A stretch of 64,000 nucleotides of DNA, from the NCBI GenBank assembly GCA_905182135.1, contig CAJJAG010000005.1, forward strand, positions 1 through 64,000, written 5' to 3'. Shown here piece after piece: positions 53,205-61,487 of the stretch. Each line of letters begins with the position of its first letter. Position 1 is the stretch's first letter. A model generated the notes under the pieces. That model was not told the origin of the DNA and ran no database searches. It was given only the letters and a program-made list of their open reading frames with translations. The position numbers and the translations under genes are program-made. The stretch comes from an uncultured Acidimicrobiaceae bacterium. GTDB lineage: Bacteria > Actinomycetota > Acidimicrobiia > Acidimicrobiales > UBA10347.

Positions 53205-54103
53205 GCCAGAGCGGTTGCAGCTGCGTCTGCGATCTGAGTGATTGCGGCCTTGCCAGCGTCACACAGAGGGGCGAGTTGGAAGAAGGCGTGGATCATGCCG
53301 TCGTAGTTCGTATGGGTAACGTCGACACCGGCAGCTTCGAGCTTGCGCGCATAGGCGATGCCTTGGTCTCGCAATGGATCAAACTCGGCAGTGATTACAA
53401 CCGCTGGTGCGACTCCTTGGTGAGATTCGGCGAGTAGTGGCGACGCTCGCCAATCCAGCGCGTCGGGCTGGTAGTTATGCATGAACCAGTCCATGGTCTC
53501 TTTGGTAAGCAAATAGCCTTCACCGTTTTCGGTCATCGACGGCGACACATCATCCACATCGACATGGGGGTATACCAGCAGTTGCGCGGCAAGATCAATA
53601 CCAGCGTCACGGGCCATCAGCGCCAAGACAGCAGCGAAGTTGCCTCCAGCGGAGTCACCTGCGACCGCGAGCTTGCTGCCCAGACCGAAGTTGTCCCGAT
53701 CAGCAGCGAGTGTCTGGAGTACTGCCCAGGCATCATCGATGCCGGCAGGAAATGGATGCTCGGGGGCCAACCGATAATCAATGGACACCACCGTCGCTCC
53801 TGACTCACGTGCAAGCTGTCGACAAGGTTGATCGTGCGTGTCGAGGTCGCCAATGACGTAGCCGCCGCCATGGATGAACATCAGGATGCCGTGCGGGCCG
53901 TTGTTGCTATAAATCCGGCAAGGCACGCCAGCAATCACAGAATCCTCGACTCGGTAGAGCCCTGGTCCAGGCCCTGCGACGTTGGCTAAGACCTGGTAGC
54001 CAGCCCGACGGTCGGCAACGTTTTGCTCCCAGATTGGTGGGAGCGCTGCGGCTGCAGCGTTCGACGCTTCGACGAGGGGTGCGATCTGCGGATCAAGAGG
54101 CAT
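53201..54103 (-). CDS. HSL-family alpha/beta hydrolase (esterase)
   Basis: The 300-residue esterase has the HGGGYV oxyanion motif, the nucleophile Ser in VAGDSAGGNF, the acid Asp in AEFDPLRDQG and the base His in DGMIHAFF. It follows the BVMO gene on the minus strand with a two-base gap, so the two are almost certainly co-transcribed. An esterase next to a Baeyer-Villiger monooxygenase is the typical partner that hydrolyses the ester the oxygenase makes. Confidence 0.92.
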   Translation of the reverse strand: MPLDPQIAPLVEASNAAAAALPPIWEQNVADRRAGYQVLANVAGPGPGLYRVEDSVIAGVPCRIYSNNGPHGILMFIHGGGYVIGDLDTHDQPCRQLARESGATVVSIDYRLAPEHPFPAGIDDAWAVLQTLAADRDNFGLGSKLAVAGDSAGGNFAAVLALMARDAGIDLAAQLLVYPHVDVDDVSPSMTENGEGYLLTKETMDWFMHNYQPDALDWRASPLLAESHQGVAPAVVITAEFDPLRDQGIAYARKLEAAGVDVTHTNYDGMIHAFFQLAPLCDAGKAAITQIADAAATALA

Positions 54104-54105
54104 GA

Positions 54106-56034
54106 TCAAGTTTGCAGTGCGCGTGGCTCGACCAGGTATTCGTCGAGGTCGGCGTGACGCGTCCACTCGTAGAAGTCGACGTTGCGGTACGGGGAATTCA
54201 CCACGATGCGGCCACGGTCATTTCGGTAGTACGTCGACATGCCCGGATGAGTCCACACCATGTTTTCGTGGGCCGCGTCAACCTGGTCGTTGTATGTGGC
54301 GTGAACCTCGGGGAGGATGTCAACGCTGCCCAGATCGTCAGCAGCCATCTGCTCGATCAGGTCAATGATGTAGTGCATTTGCATCTCGATCACATTGATC
54401 AAGCTGCCGCCATGACCTGGCTGCAGATTGGGGCCGTAGAGGGTGAAGAAGTTCGGGAAGTCCGGCACGGTGGTGCCCAGATAGGCCTTGGCGTTGTCGT
54501 CCTGCCACGCGTTGCGAAGTGACTGACCGCCGCGACCGATGGTCTCGTAGGTGTTGATAAATCGCAAAACATCGAAGCCCGTCGCAATGATGATCACATC
54601 GGCTTCGAAGACGTCATTGGTGTCGGTGGTCACCGAGGTGGCGTCGACGGAGGTGATGCTGTCGGTGACCAGGGTGACGTTCTCGTTGCGCAGCATGCGA
54701 TACCAACCGTTGTCCATCAGCATGCGCTTGCCGAAGGGCGGATACTTCGGAACAACGACATCGAAAAGGTCTTGACGATCACCGAGCTCATCGCGAATGT
54801 AACGCTCGAAGAAGCCGCGGTGGCCGTCGTTGGCTGCGTTGAGTGAACGTTCGCTGTGTTCCCAGTTCGGATCCTTTTGCAGGGCCGAGTGGTTCCGGTC
54901 GTTGAATGTCCAACCAAGGCGTACCCGGTACCACGCCTGATAGATGGGATTCTCGCGCAGCAGGAATCGCAGTGCTTCGGGTACGGGTCGACGGAACTGT
55001 TCGAATGGTGCGGCCCAATGGTTCGAGCGTTGGAAGATGGTGAGCGATTCGACCTGATCCTTGATCAACGGAGCGATCTGCATGCAACTGGCTCCATTGC
55101 CAATGATCGCCACCCGTTTGCCCTCGAGTTCGACGTCATCGCGCCATCGAGAGGTGTGAAACGATGGCCCTTCGAACGATTCGAGTCCGTCGATGTTCGG
55201 GATCACTGGCGGATTGAAGATCCCGGCACCACTGATCACGATCGTTGCATGTTGGACCTCTACTGACCCATCGGCTCGACGAACAGTGACCTCCCAGTCC
55301 TGTTCGGTTTCGCGATACTCGGCTCGTTCGACGGTTGTCGCGAGTTCGATCTTTGGGCGAAGACCGAACGTCTCGGCCACATGGTTCAGATACCCCCACA
55401 ACTCGTCTTGCAACGCAAAGAACTCAGGCCAGTCGTACTGCATGAAGGAGAACGAGTACAGATGGTTCGGTGTGTCCACACCGGCGCCTGGATAGGTGTT
55501 CTCGAGCCAGACGCCACCGATGTCATCGTTCCTTTCGAGAACCGTGAACGGGATATTCGCGGCTTGCAGGTGCACGGCTGCACACAAGCCGGAAACACCT
55601 GCGCCAATAACGATGGCGCTAAACCCTTCGGGGACATCGATTGGATTGGTGGCAATGGGCTGCTGTCCGAGCTGTGATTTGGTGAAGGGTCCGTAGATAT
55701 CTGGGATCTCTTCGTCCATCGCTACGTGCAACATCTTCACGAGCAGTTCAGGCTCAGGGTCAGCGATCGCAACCGGCCGACCGTTGCGCCAACTGAGCAT
55801 GGCTTCGAGCGCAGCCTCGCGGACCTCAGTCTGGTGTTCGGGGCGAAGGCCGCCGGTGTCGTTGTCGCCCATTCCCGGCTGGCGTCGAGGACGGTACGGG
55901 TCCTCAAGCCAGTGCATCTCGCCGGTGAGTTGCACCAGAACCATCAGTAATGTCGGAATATTGGCTACCTGTACAGCTTCGATGTACTGCGTTTCTTCGG
56001 TGGCCGTCATCGGATCGTCGGGCGGAGTGAACAT
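54106..56034 (-). CDS. Baeyer-Villiger-type flavin monooxygenase (HAPMO-like)
   Basis: The 642-residue FAD- and NADPH-dependent enzyme has a roughly 140-residue N-terminal extension, as in 4-hydroxyacetophenone monooxygenase. The first Rossmann motif is VIGAGVSGLCAA (residues about 143-150), followed by ERNDDIGGVW, the fingerprint FEGPSFHTSRWR, and a second Rossmann site VAIIGNGASCMQI. The fingerprint has Arg after the Trp where Pro or Asp is usual, so the exact type is not certain. It would convert a ketone to an ester or lactone using O2 and NADPH. The esterase gene follows two bases later. Confidence 0.88.
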   Translation of the reverse strand: MFTPPDDPMTATEETQYIEAVQVANIPTLLMVLVQLTGEMHWLEDPYRPRRQPGMGDNDTGGLRPEHQTEVREAALEAMLSWRNGRPVAIADPEPELLVKMLHVAMDEEIPDIYGPFTKSQLGQQPIATNPIDVPEGFSAIVIGAGVSGLCAAVHLQAANIPFTVLERNDDIGGVWLENTYPGAGVDTPNHLYSFSFMQYDWPEFFALQDELWGYLNHVAETFGLRPKIELATTVERAEYRETEQDWEVTVRRADGSVEVQHATIVISGAGIFNPPVIPNIDGLESFEGPSFHTSRWRDDVELEGKRVAIIGNGASCMQIAPLIKDQVESLTIFQRSNHWAAPFEQFRRPVPEALRFLLRENPIYQAWYRVRLGWTFNDRNHSALQKDPNWEHSERSLNAANDGHRGFFERYIRDELGDRQDLFDVVVPKYPPFGKRMLMDNGWYRMLRNENVTLVTDSITSVDATSVTTDTNDVFEADVIIIATGFDVLRFINTYETIGRGGQSLRNAWQDDNAKAYLGTTVPDFPNFFTLYGPNLQPGHGGSLINVIEMQMHYIIDLIEQMAADDLGSVDILPEVHATYNDQVDAAHENMVWTHPGMSTYYRNDRGRIVVNSPYRNVDFYEWTRHADLDEYLVEPRALQT

Positions 56035-56118
56035 TTCACGAACGTACCTTGCGTGTAGCGCGTATTTGGCATCAGGGTGCGAATCGTGCTGCGCTGTAGC
56101 AACAACGAATGGGGAACA

Positions 56119-57507
56119 ATGCTGACCGGAGCTGAATATAAGGCGTCACTCGATGACGGCCGCAAGACCTATTTCGAGGGCGAGAAGATCGACGACCTGG
56201 TGGGACATCCGCTGCTGGGTCAGACAGCTGACATTACAGCGAAGGCATACGACAACTTCTATGACCCCGCGCCCGATGCCATATCGCCACTGCTTAGCGT
56301 GCCGCAGTCTGCTGATGATCTACGGGAACTGATTCCCATGCTGCACCACGCTGGGATGATGGCGCACGTCACCTCGTCATCGATCCAGACGTTGAAGACG
56401 GCTGCGGGCCGCATGGACGGCGTCAAGCCCGACTACATCGAGCGCATTGGCCACTACATCGATGAAGCGCAACGCGGTGATGTGCGGATCACGCAGTGCA
56501 TCACAGATGCCAAGGGCGACCGCTCGAAGAAACCGTCGGACCAGGATGACCTCGACAGCTATACGCGCGTTGTTGACCGGCAGCGAGACGGTGTTGTCAT
56601 CCGTGGTGCCAAGTTGCACATCACCGGTGCCTCATTTGGCCATGACTTGCTGACGATTCCGACCAAGGCCATGAAGCCTGGCGAAGAGGATTGGTCGATT
56701 GGTTGCATCGTGCCGGTGAACGCCGAGGGCGTGAAGATCATCAACACCACCTACGCGCCTCGCCACGACGACGTTCGCACGTTCCCGGTTTCGGGCAACT
56801 ATCACTACCCCGAAGGGTTCGTGATCTTCGACGACGTTTTCGTGCCGCACGAGCGAGTCTTCCTCGACGGTGAAACGTCGATGGCAGCGGTGTTCGCTCA
56901 CAGTCTTGGCTTGTGGGAGCGGCTCGGTGGTCTGTCGGCATTGGTCGAAGAGTGTGACCAACTGGTCGGCTTCGCCCAACTCGTTGCTGAGTCGAATGGC
57001 ACGGCCGGCATCTCGCACATTAAAGAAAAGATCAGCGAGATGATCATTCACGCCACCCTGGTTCGTGCGTCACTCGAGGCTGCCATCATGAACTGCAGCA
57101 TCGGACCTGACGGAGCGGCCTTCCCGAACGAACTGTTCGTTAATGCTGGGAAGTTTCACGCGGCAGCAAACTACAACCTGATGGTTCGTCACCTGCACGA
57201 CATCGCTGGGGGCGCAGTACTCACCGCGCCCGCACCTTCCGACTTCGAAAATGCCGAGGTCGGCGATCTCGCCCGCAAGTACATGTCGACCGGCAAAGGC
57301 GTCGACGGCGAATACCGGGCGAACCTGATGCACGCCATTCGAGACCTGACTGCCGATGCATACGGTGGCTGGAAGTTCGTGACCAATCTGCAGGCTGGTG
57401 GAGGTTTGTATGCGCAGCGCATCGTGACTCGTCGCCACTACGACATGGACAACGCAAAACGCAAAGCATTGGACATCGCTGGCATGTCTGAGGACGACGT
57501 TGGTTAA
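56119..57507 (+). CDS. HpaB/4-hydroxybutyryl-CoA dehydratase-family protein
   Basis: The 462-residue protein has the family's acyl-CoA-dehydrogenase-like layout: MLTGAEYKASLDDGRKTYFE, LDSYTRVVDRQRDGVVIRGA, and VFAHSLGLWERLGGLSALVEE near the active site. It resembles 4-hydroxyphenylacetate 3-monooxygenase and 4-hydroxybutyryl-CoA dehydratase. From memory of the dehydratase, the [4Fe-4S] cluster needs several Cys and a His in this region; the Cys is replaced by Leu here. A flavin-dependent hydroxylase or isomerase role is therefore likelier than the Fe-S dehydratase, but this is an inference. The ATG is preceded by ggggaaca. Confidence 0.82.
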   Translation: MLTGAEYKASLDDGRKTYFEGEKIDDLVGHPLLGQTADITAKAYDNFYDPAPDAISPLLSVPQSADDLRELIPMLHHAGMMAHVTSSSIQTLKTAAGRMDGVKPDYIERIGHYIDEAQRGDVRITQCITDAKGDRSKKPSDQDDLDSYTRVVDRQRDGVVIRGAKLHITGASFGHDLLTIPTKAMKPGEEDWSIGCIVPVNAEGVKIINTTYAPRHDDVRTFPVSGNYHYPEGFVIFDDVFVPHERVFLDGETSMAAVFAHSLGLWERLGGLSALVEECDQLVGFAQLVAESNGTAGISHIKEKISEMIIHATLVRASLEAAIMNCSIGPDGAAFPNELFVNAGKFHAAANYNLMVRHLHDIAGGAVLTAPAPSDFENAEVGDLARKYMSTGKGVDGEYRANLMHAIRDLTADAYGGWKFVTNLQAGGGLYAQRIVTRRHYDMDNAKRKALDIAGMSEDDVG

Positions 57508-57602
57508 CTGATTCTGGGCGCTGGCGTCAAACCTCCGCAGGCGTTGCCGACGAGGCTCAGAGCTGGGCAGGGCGCGATAGGAAGCCGTGATCTAGAGTCA
57601 CG

Positions 57603-57659
57603 TTGGCTGACACCACGTTATTTGGCTGACACCACGTTATTTGGCTGACACCATGCTTG
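57603..57659. repeat. 19-bp tandem repeat, 2 perfect units plus a decayed third
   Basis: The unit ttggctgacaccacgttat occurs at 57603 and 57622, and a third copy from 57641 keeps its first 13 bases. The third copy contains an ATG (57653) that opens a nine-codon frame ending in TGA at 57679, just ahead of the amine oxidase start. The repeat lies in the leader of that gene. Confidence 0.95.
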
Positions 57660-57689
57660 TTGGCTACTACCCCGTTTGAGGATGTGCCT

Positions 57690-59612
57690 ATGACCGATCT
57701 CGCTGCACCACCAACCACGATTCACCCGCTCGACCGTCTGGCCGTCGAGGAAACTCAACAGGCTGTCGAGATTGTTCGCAACGATGAGCGTTTCGGGGGC
57801 CGCATGCGGTTTGCCAGCGCCGACTTACACCTTCCGCCGAAGGCTGAGGTCCTTGCGCACCAAGCAGGTATGGCCGTTGCTCGGGCAGTCGACATGGTCG
57901 TGCTAGACCCGGCCGACGGGTCAACTCATGAGATCGTGGCCTCCTTGACCAATGGGGCAGTAGCGAGCTGGCGGCGAGTCGAGGGCGTGCAGCCATCGAT
58001 CATCGTGAATGAGTTCAGCGAGTCCGAAGAAGCCATGCGGAACGACCCGGACTTCCAGGCTGCCATGGCCAAACGTGGCATTACCGACATGAGCCTGGTC
58101 ACGATCGATCCCTGGACAGCTGGGAACTATGGCGATCCTTACGAGAACAACAACCGCATCGTCCGTGGACTTGTCTTCGTGCATGGCACCCCAGGCGACA
58201 ATCAATATGCGCGGCCCATCGATGGTCTCATGGTCATCTTTGACCTAAACGCGAACAAGATCCTTCGTATTGACGACGAGCGCGTGTTGCCGGTTCCCGA
58301 GGAATCTGCAGAATCCGCGGAATGGTCCCGGCATCACATGCCGACAGATCGCGAACGCACCGATATCAAGCCCCTCGACATCACCCAGCCCGAGGGCCCG
58401 AGCTTCCAAGTAGATGGCGATCACGTGAGCTGGCAGAAGTGGGATCTGCGGGTCGGCTGGAGCACCCGCGAAGGACTGGTGATCAATACGGTTACCTATA
58501 CCGAAGGTGACCGGGTCCGCCCCGTGCTGTACCGAGCCTCGCTGGCCGAAATGACTGTGCCCTACGGAGACCCATCATCGACACAAGCTCGAAAGAACGC
58601 GTTCGATGCCGGAGAATACGGCATGGGCTTGCTTGCTAATTCGCTCTCACTGGGCTGCGATTGTCTGGGCGACATCCACTATCTCGACGCACACTTCTGC
58701 GACGCCGAAGGCGCAGTCATCGAGATTCCTCAAGCGATTTGTATCCACGAAGAGGATTTCGGCATTAGCTGGAAGCACAGCGACTTTCGCACGCAACAAA
58801 CCGAGGCGAGGCGCCTTCGACGACTCGTCGTGTCGTTCATTTGCACAGTCGGTAATTATGAGTACGGCGTGTATTGGTACTTCTACCAAGACGGTCGAAT
58901 CGAAAATGAGATCAAGCTCACCGGCATATTGAGCACAGGCGCCCTGGACACCGGCGAGGAAACGGCGTACGGCACCAAGCTCGGTGATCATCTGTATGGC
59001 CCGAACCACCAGCACTTCTTCTGCACCCGACTGGACATGACTGTCGACGGGTTGGCCAATTCGGTTGTCGAGATTGACACCGTCCAGGCGCCGCCGGAAG
59101 AGAACCCCTATGGCAATGCGTTTCGTGGTCAGACCACGGTGCTGGCAACTGAACAGCAAGCCAAACGTCGAATCGATCCCTTGGCCGCCCGCTATTGGAA
59201 GGTTGTGTCCAACGACGCGACCAACAAGATGGGAACCCCCACGGGTTACAAGCTCATCGCTGGCGAGAACTGCATGCCGTTCGCGACAGAAGAGTCCTCG
59301 ATCAAGGCCCGCGCTGGCTACATGTGGAACCACCTGTGGGTCACCCCCTATGCCGAAGACGAACGATGGCCAGCTGGCACCTATCCCAATCAGTCCGCTG
59401 GCGGCGAGGGGTTGCCAGCGTGGACAGCAGCCGATCGGTCGGTCGAAAATACCGATGTCGTCGTCTGGTACACGATGGGTCACAACCACCTGCCAAGTCT
59501 GGAAGATTGGCCTGTCATGCCCGTCGCCTGTATTGGTTTCACCCTGAAACCGAGTGGCTTCTTCGACTACAGCCCTGTCATGGATCTACCACCGTCGTCG
59601 CATTGTCATTGA
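57690..59612 (+). CDS. Copper amine oxidase (primary-amine oxidase)
   Basis: The 640-residue enzyme oxidises primary amines to aldehyde, ammonia and hydrogen peroxide. Tyr390 in CTVGNYEYGVYW is the precursor of the topaquinone cofactor. His440 and His442 in PNHQHFF and His600 in GHNHLPSLEDWP are the copper ligands. The YGMGLLANSLSLGCDC segment matches the substrate channel and FDAGEYG the catalytic Asp area. No signal peptide is present, so it is probably cytoplasmic, as in Arthrobacter AGAO-like enzymes. The start is the ATG encoding MTDLAAPP with gagg upstream; the frame begins earlier but within repeat DNA. Confidence 0.93.
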   Translation: MTDLAAPPTTIHPLDRLAVEETQQAVEIVRNDERFGGRMRFASADLHLPPKAEVLAHQAGMAVARAVDMVVLDPADGSTHEIVASLTNGAVASWRRVEGVQPSIIVNEFSESEEAMRNDPDFQAAMAKRGITDMSLVTIDPWTAGNYGDPYENNNRIVRGLVFVHGTPGDNQYARPIDGLMVIFDLNANKILRIDDERVLPVPEESAESAEWSRHHMPTDRERTDIKPLDITQPEGPSFQVDGDHVSWQKWDLRVGWSTREGLVINTVTYTEGDRVRPVLYRASLAEMTVPYGDPSSTQARKNAFDAGEYGMGLLANSLSLGCDCLGDIHYLDAHFCDAEGAVIEIPQAICIHEEDFGISWKHSDFRTQQTEARRLRRLVVSFICTVGNYEYGVYWYFYQDGRIENEIKLTGILSTGALDTGEETAYGTKLGDHLYGPNHQHFFCTRLDMTVDGLANSVVEIDTVQAPPEENPYGNAFRGQTTVLATEQQAKRRIDPLAARYWKVVSNDATNKMGTPTGYKLIAGENCMPFATEESSIKARAGYMWNHLWVTPYAEDERWPAGTYPNQSAGGEGLPAWTAADRSVENTDVVVWYTMGHNHLPSLEDWPVMPVACIGFTLKPSGFFDYSPVMDLPPSSHCH

Positions 59613-59685
59613 GCCGAAATACCAGCAGCCGGGCACGAGTCAGCACTCACCTGGTTGACGATCACTTCTATCGGACACCCGGGGC

Positions 59686-60645
59686 GTGACCGACGCGCAG
59701 CCTTTCGTTCCATCGGTGTTCTTGCTTGTGCCCGGCCCATGGGAAACAGAGGCATCGTTACTGGAAGCGCTCGTGGCCGTGACGCTGTCGCTTGGGACGT
59801 TCGACGACCGCCCGATAGCAGCAGATCACGTCCGTTTTGGGTTAGTGCAGGACCCGGCCGGGTTCGGGAATGCGATGTCGTGGTCACGTGATGGACAACG
59901 AGACGACCTCGTCGCTGAGGCAAATAGCTGCACGGCTGCAGCACTGATCGAGATTGGCACGACGCTCGACCTTGCAGTCCCTGCTCTACGCCCAATCAGT
60001 GAGGCACTTCGTGACGCTGGCGGCGTTGGTGTGCGAGTTGAATCATCGGGTGCGGCCGTGGACTGGTCGAATTGGTTTACGGCGCTTGATTCTCAGGCGG
60101 CCTACGAACTTGTTCATCACACAACGCTCCTTGTGGCAAACAAACAGGTGAGCTACACGACAGGAATGCATGCCTTTCTGCGACCCGACGCGCTCGTCCA
60201 CGGTCATGACCCCGACTTGTTGTCGGTGTTTTGTGGCCACCAAGTAGTCGAGGATCCCGCTCTGTGGACCGGGCACGCCTTCGCCGCTGATGCCGACCAG
60301 CCACGCCGCGCTCTTGAACGTTGGCCCGACTACCGCTTTGTACCCGACGATGGCCGGCATAACCCGTTTGGGGTTTGGCGTATGACCGAGCCGGGGGTGC
60401 CGGGTCTTGGCGCTGTCGACCCATTACCCATGGTTGTCCCGCCGCTCGTGGTGACCCTGGCGGCAGCCGAACACGAACGAGGACGGCCACTTACAAAAGA
60501 AGACGTCGAAGCGCTCGTCGCAGGGGCCACGGCCATGCAGGTGTCGGCAGCCGTCGCGATCCAGGCTGAACGCGCCCGCGGCTACGCGGACATCGAACCT
60601 CGCCTGGCATGGGAACAGTGGCAGATTGTTCGCACCATGGGCTGA
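59686..60645 (+). CDS. Unknown protein, possibly DUF4261-like
   Basis: The 319-residue protein starts with a GTG and has no signal peptide or membrane segment. Its centre reads SSGAAVDWSNWF and GMHAFLRPDAL, which faintly recalls DUF4261 proteins. The C-terminal part is helical and rich in Ala and Glu (VDPLPMVVPPLVVTLAAAE). I cannot assign a function. It lies 73 bases downstream of the amine oxidase and 46 bases upstream of a crotonase gene, so it may be part of the same transcript. Confidence 0.7.
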   Translation: MTDAQPFVPSVFLLVPGPWETEASLLEALVAVTLSLGTFDDRPIAADHVRFGLVQDPAGFGNAMSWSRDGQRDDLVAEANSCTAAALIEIGTTLDLAVPALRPISEALRDAGGVGVRVESSGAAVDWSNWFTALDSQAAYELVHHTTLLVANKQVSYTTGMHAFLRPDALVHGHDPDLLSVFCGHQVVEDPALWTGHAFAADADQPRRALERWPDYRFVPDDGRHNPFGVWRMTEPGVPGLGAVDPLPMVVPPLVVTLAAAEHERGRPLTKEDVEALVAGATAMQVSAAVAIQAERARGYADIEPRLAWEQWQIVRTMG

Positions 60646-60691
60646 CAGCCACATATTCATCTCAAGAAGCCCTGGAGCTAGGGTGATAGCG

Positions 60692-61441
60692 ATGAGTTTT
60701 GAACAGATCGAAGTTTCCGTCGCCGCTGGCATTGCCACGGTCATGCTGAATCGGCCCGACGCACTGAATGCCATCACACCAACGATGTTGGGTGAGTTGA
60801 ATCAGGCCTATGACGAGCTAGCGGCGAATAGCGACGTACATGTGCTGGTGCTAACAGGTGCCGGACGGGCGTTTAGTGCTGGTGTAGATCTGAAAGCGCT
60901 CGGTGATCGGGAACTTACCGGGGGCAGCGTCGGCGATATCTTGGACATTCCAGCCCGAAGCATGACAGACAAGTTGGCCAACGGGCGGCTGATTACGATT
61001 GCCAAAGTGAACGGTTTCTGCTTCACAGGTGCGCTTGAATTAGCGCTGGCCTGCGACCTTATGGTTACGGCCGAAAAAGCCAAAATGGCGGACACCCACG
61101 CGAAGTTTGGGCTGCGTCCGACGTGGGGGATGAGCCAGCGGCTTCCGGCACTGGTCGGTATGGCCAAGGCCCGCGAACTCAGCTACACCGCTCGTACATT
61201 CACAGGCGCAGAAGCCGCAGCCATGGGTATGGCCTGCCAGTCTGTGCCGTCCGACGAGCTCGACCAGGTTGTCACAGACCTGGCTGTTTCGGTCGGTGAA
61301 TCCAGCACGGGCTCATTAGCGGCCTATCGGGATCTGTACCGGGCAGCCGAAGCCTCCGGACTCGACGCGGGTCTGGCCTTTGAGTACAGCCATGACTATG
61401 AGATCACCGACACCGACGAACGTTTGGCGGGCTTCCGCTAG
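60692..61441 (+). CDS. Enoyl-CoA hydratase/isomerase family protein
   Basis: The 249-residue crotonase has GRAFSAGVDLKALG as the oxyanion segment and GALELALACDLM, which supplies the first catalytic Glu. The second (FGLRPTWGMSQRLPALVG) has Trp where many hydratases have Glu. The mix suggests an isomerase- or hydrolase-like variant. The ATG at 60692 has agggtgat upstream. It ends 46 bases before the molybdenum hydroxylase gene. Confidence 0.87.
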   Translation: MSFEQIEVSVAAGIATVMLNRPDALNAITPTMLGELNQAYDELAANSDVHVLVLTGAGRAFSAGVDLKALGDRELTGGSVGDILDIPARSMTDKLANGRLITIAKVNGFCFTGALELALACDLMVTAEKAKMADTHAKFGLRPTWGMSQRLPALVGMAKARELSYTARTFTGAEAAAMGMACQSVPSDELDQVVTDLAVSVGESSTGSLAAYRDLYRAAEASGLDAGLAFEYSHDYEITDTDERLAGFR

Positions 61442-61487
61442 CTCACGAATTGAAGCACTTCGTCGCTTCGCGGTGTACACAAGAGCC

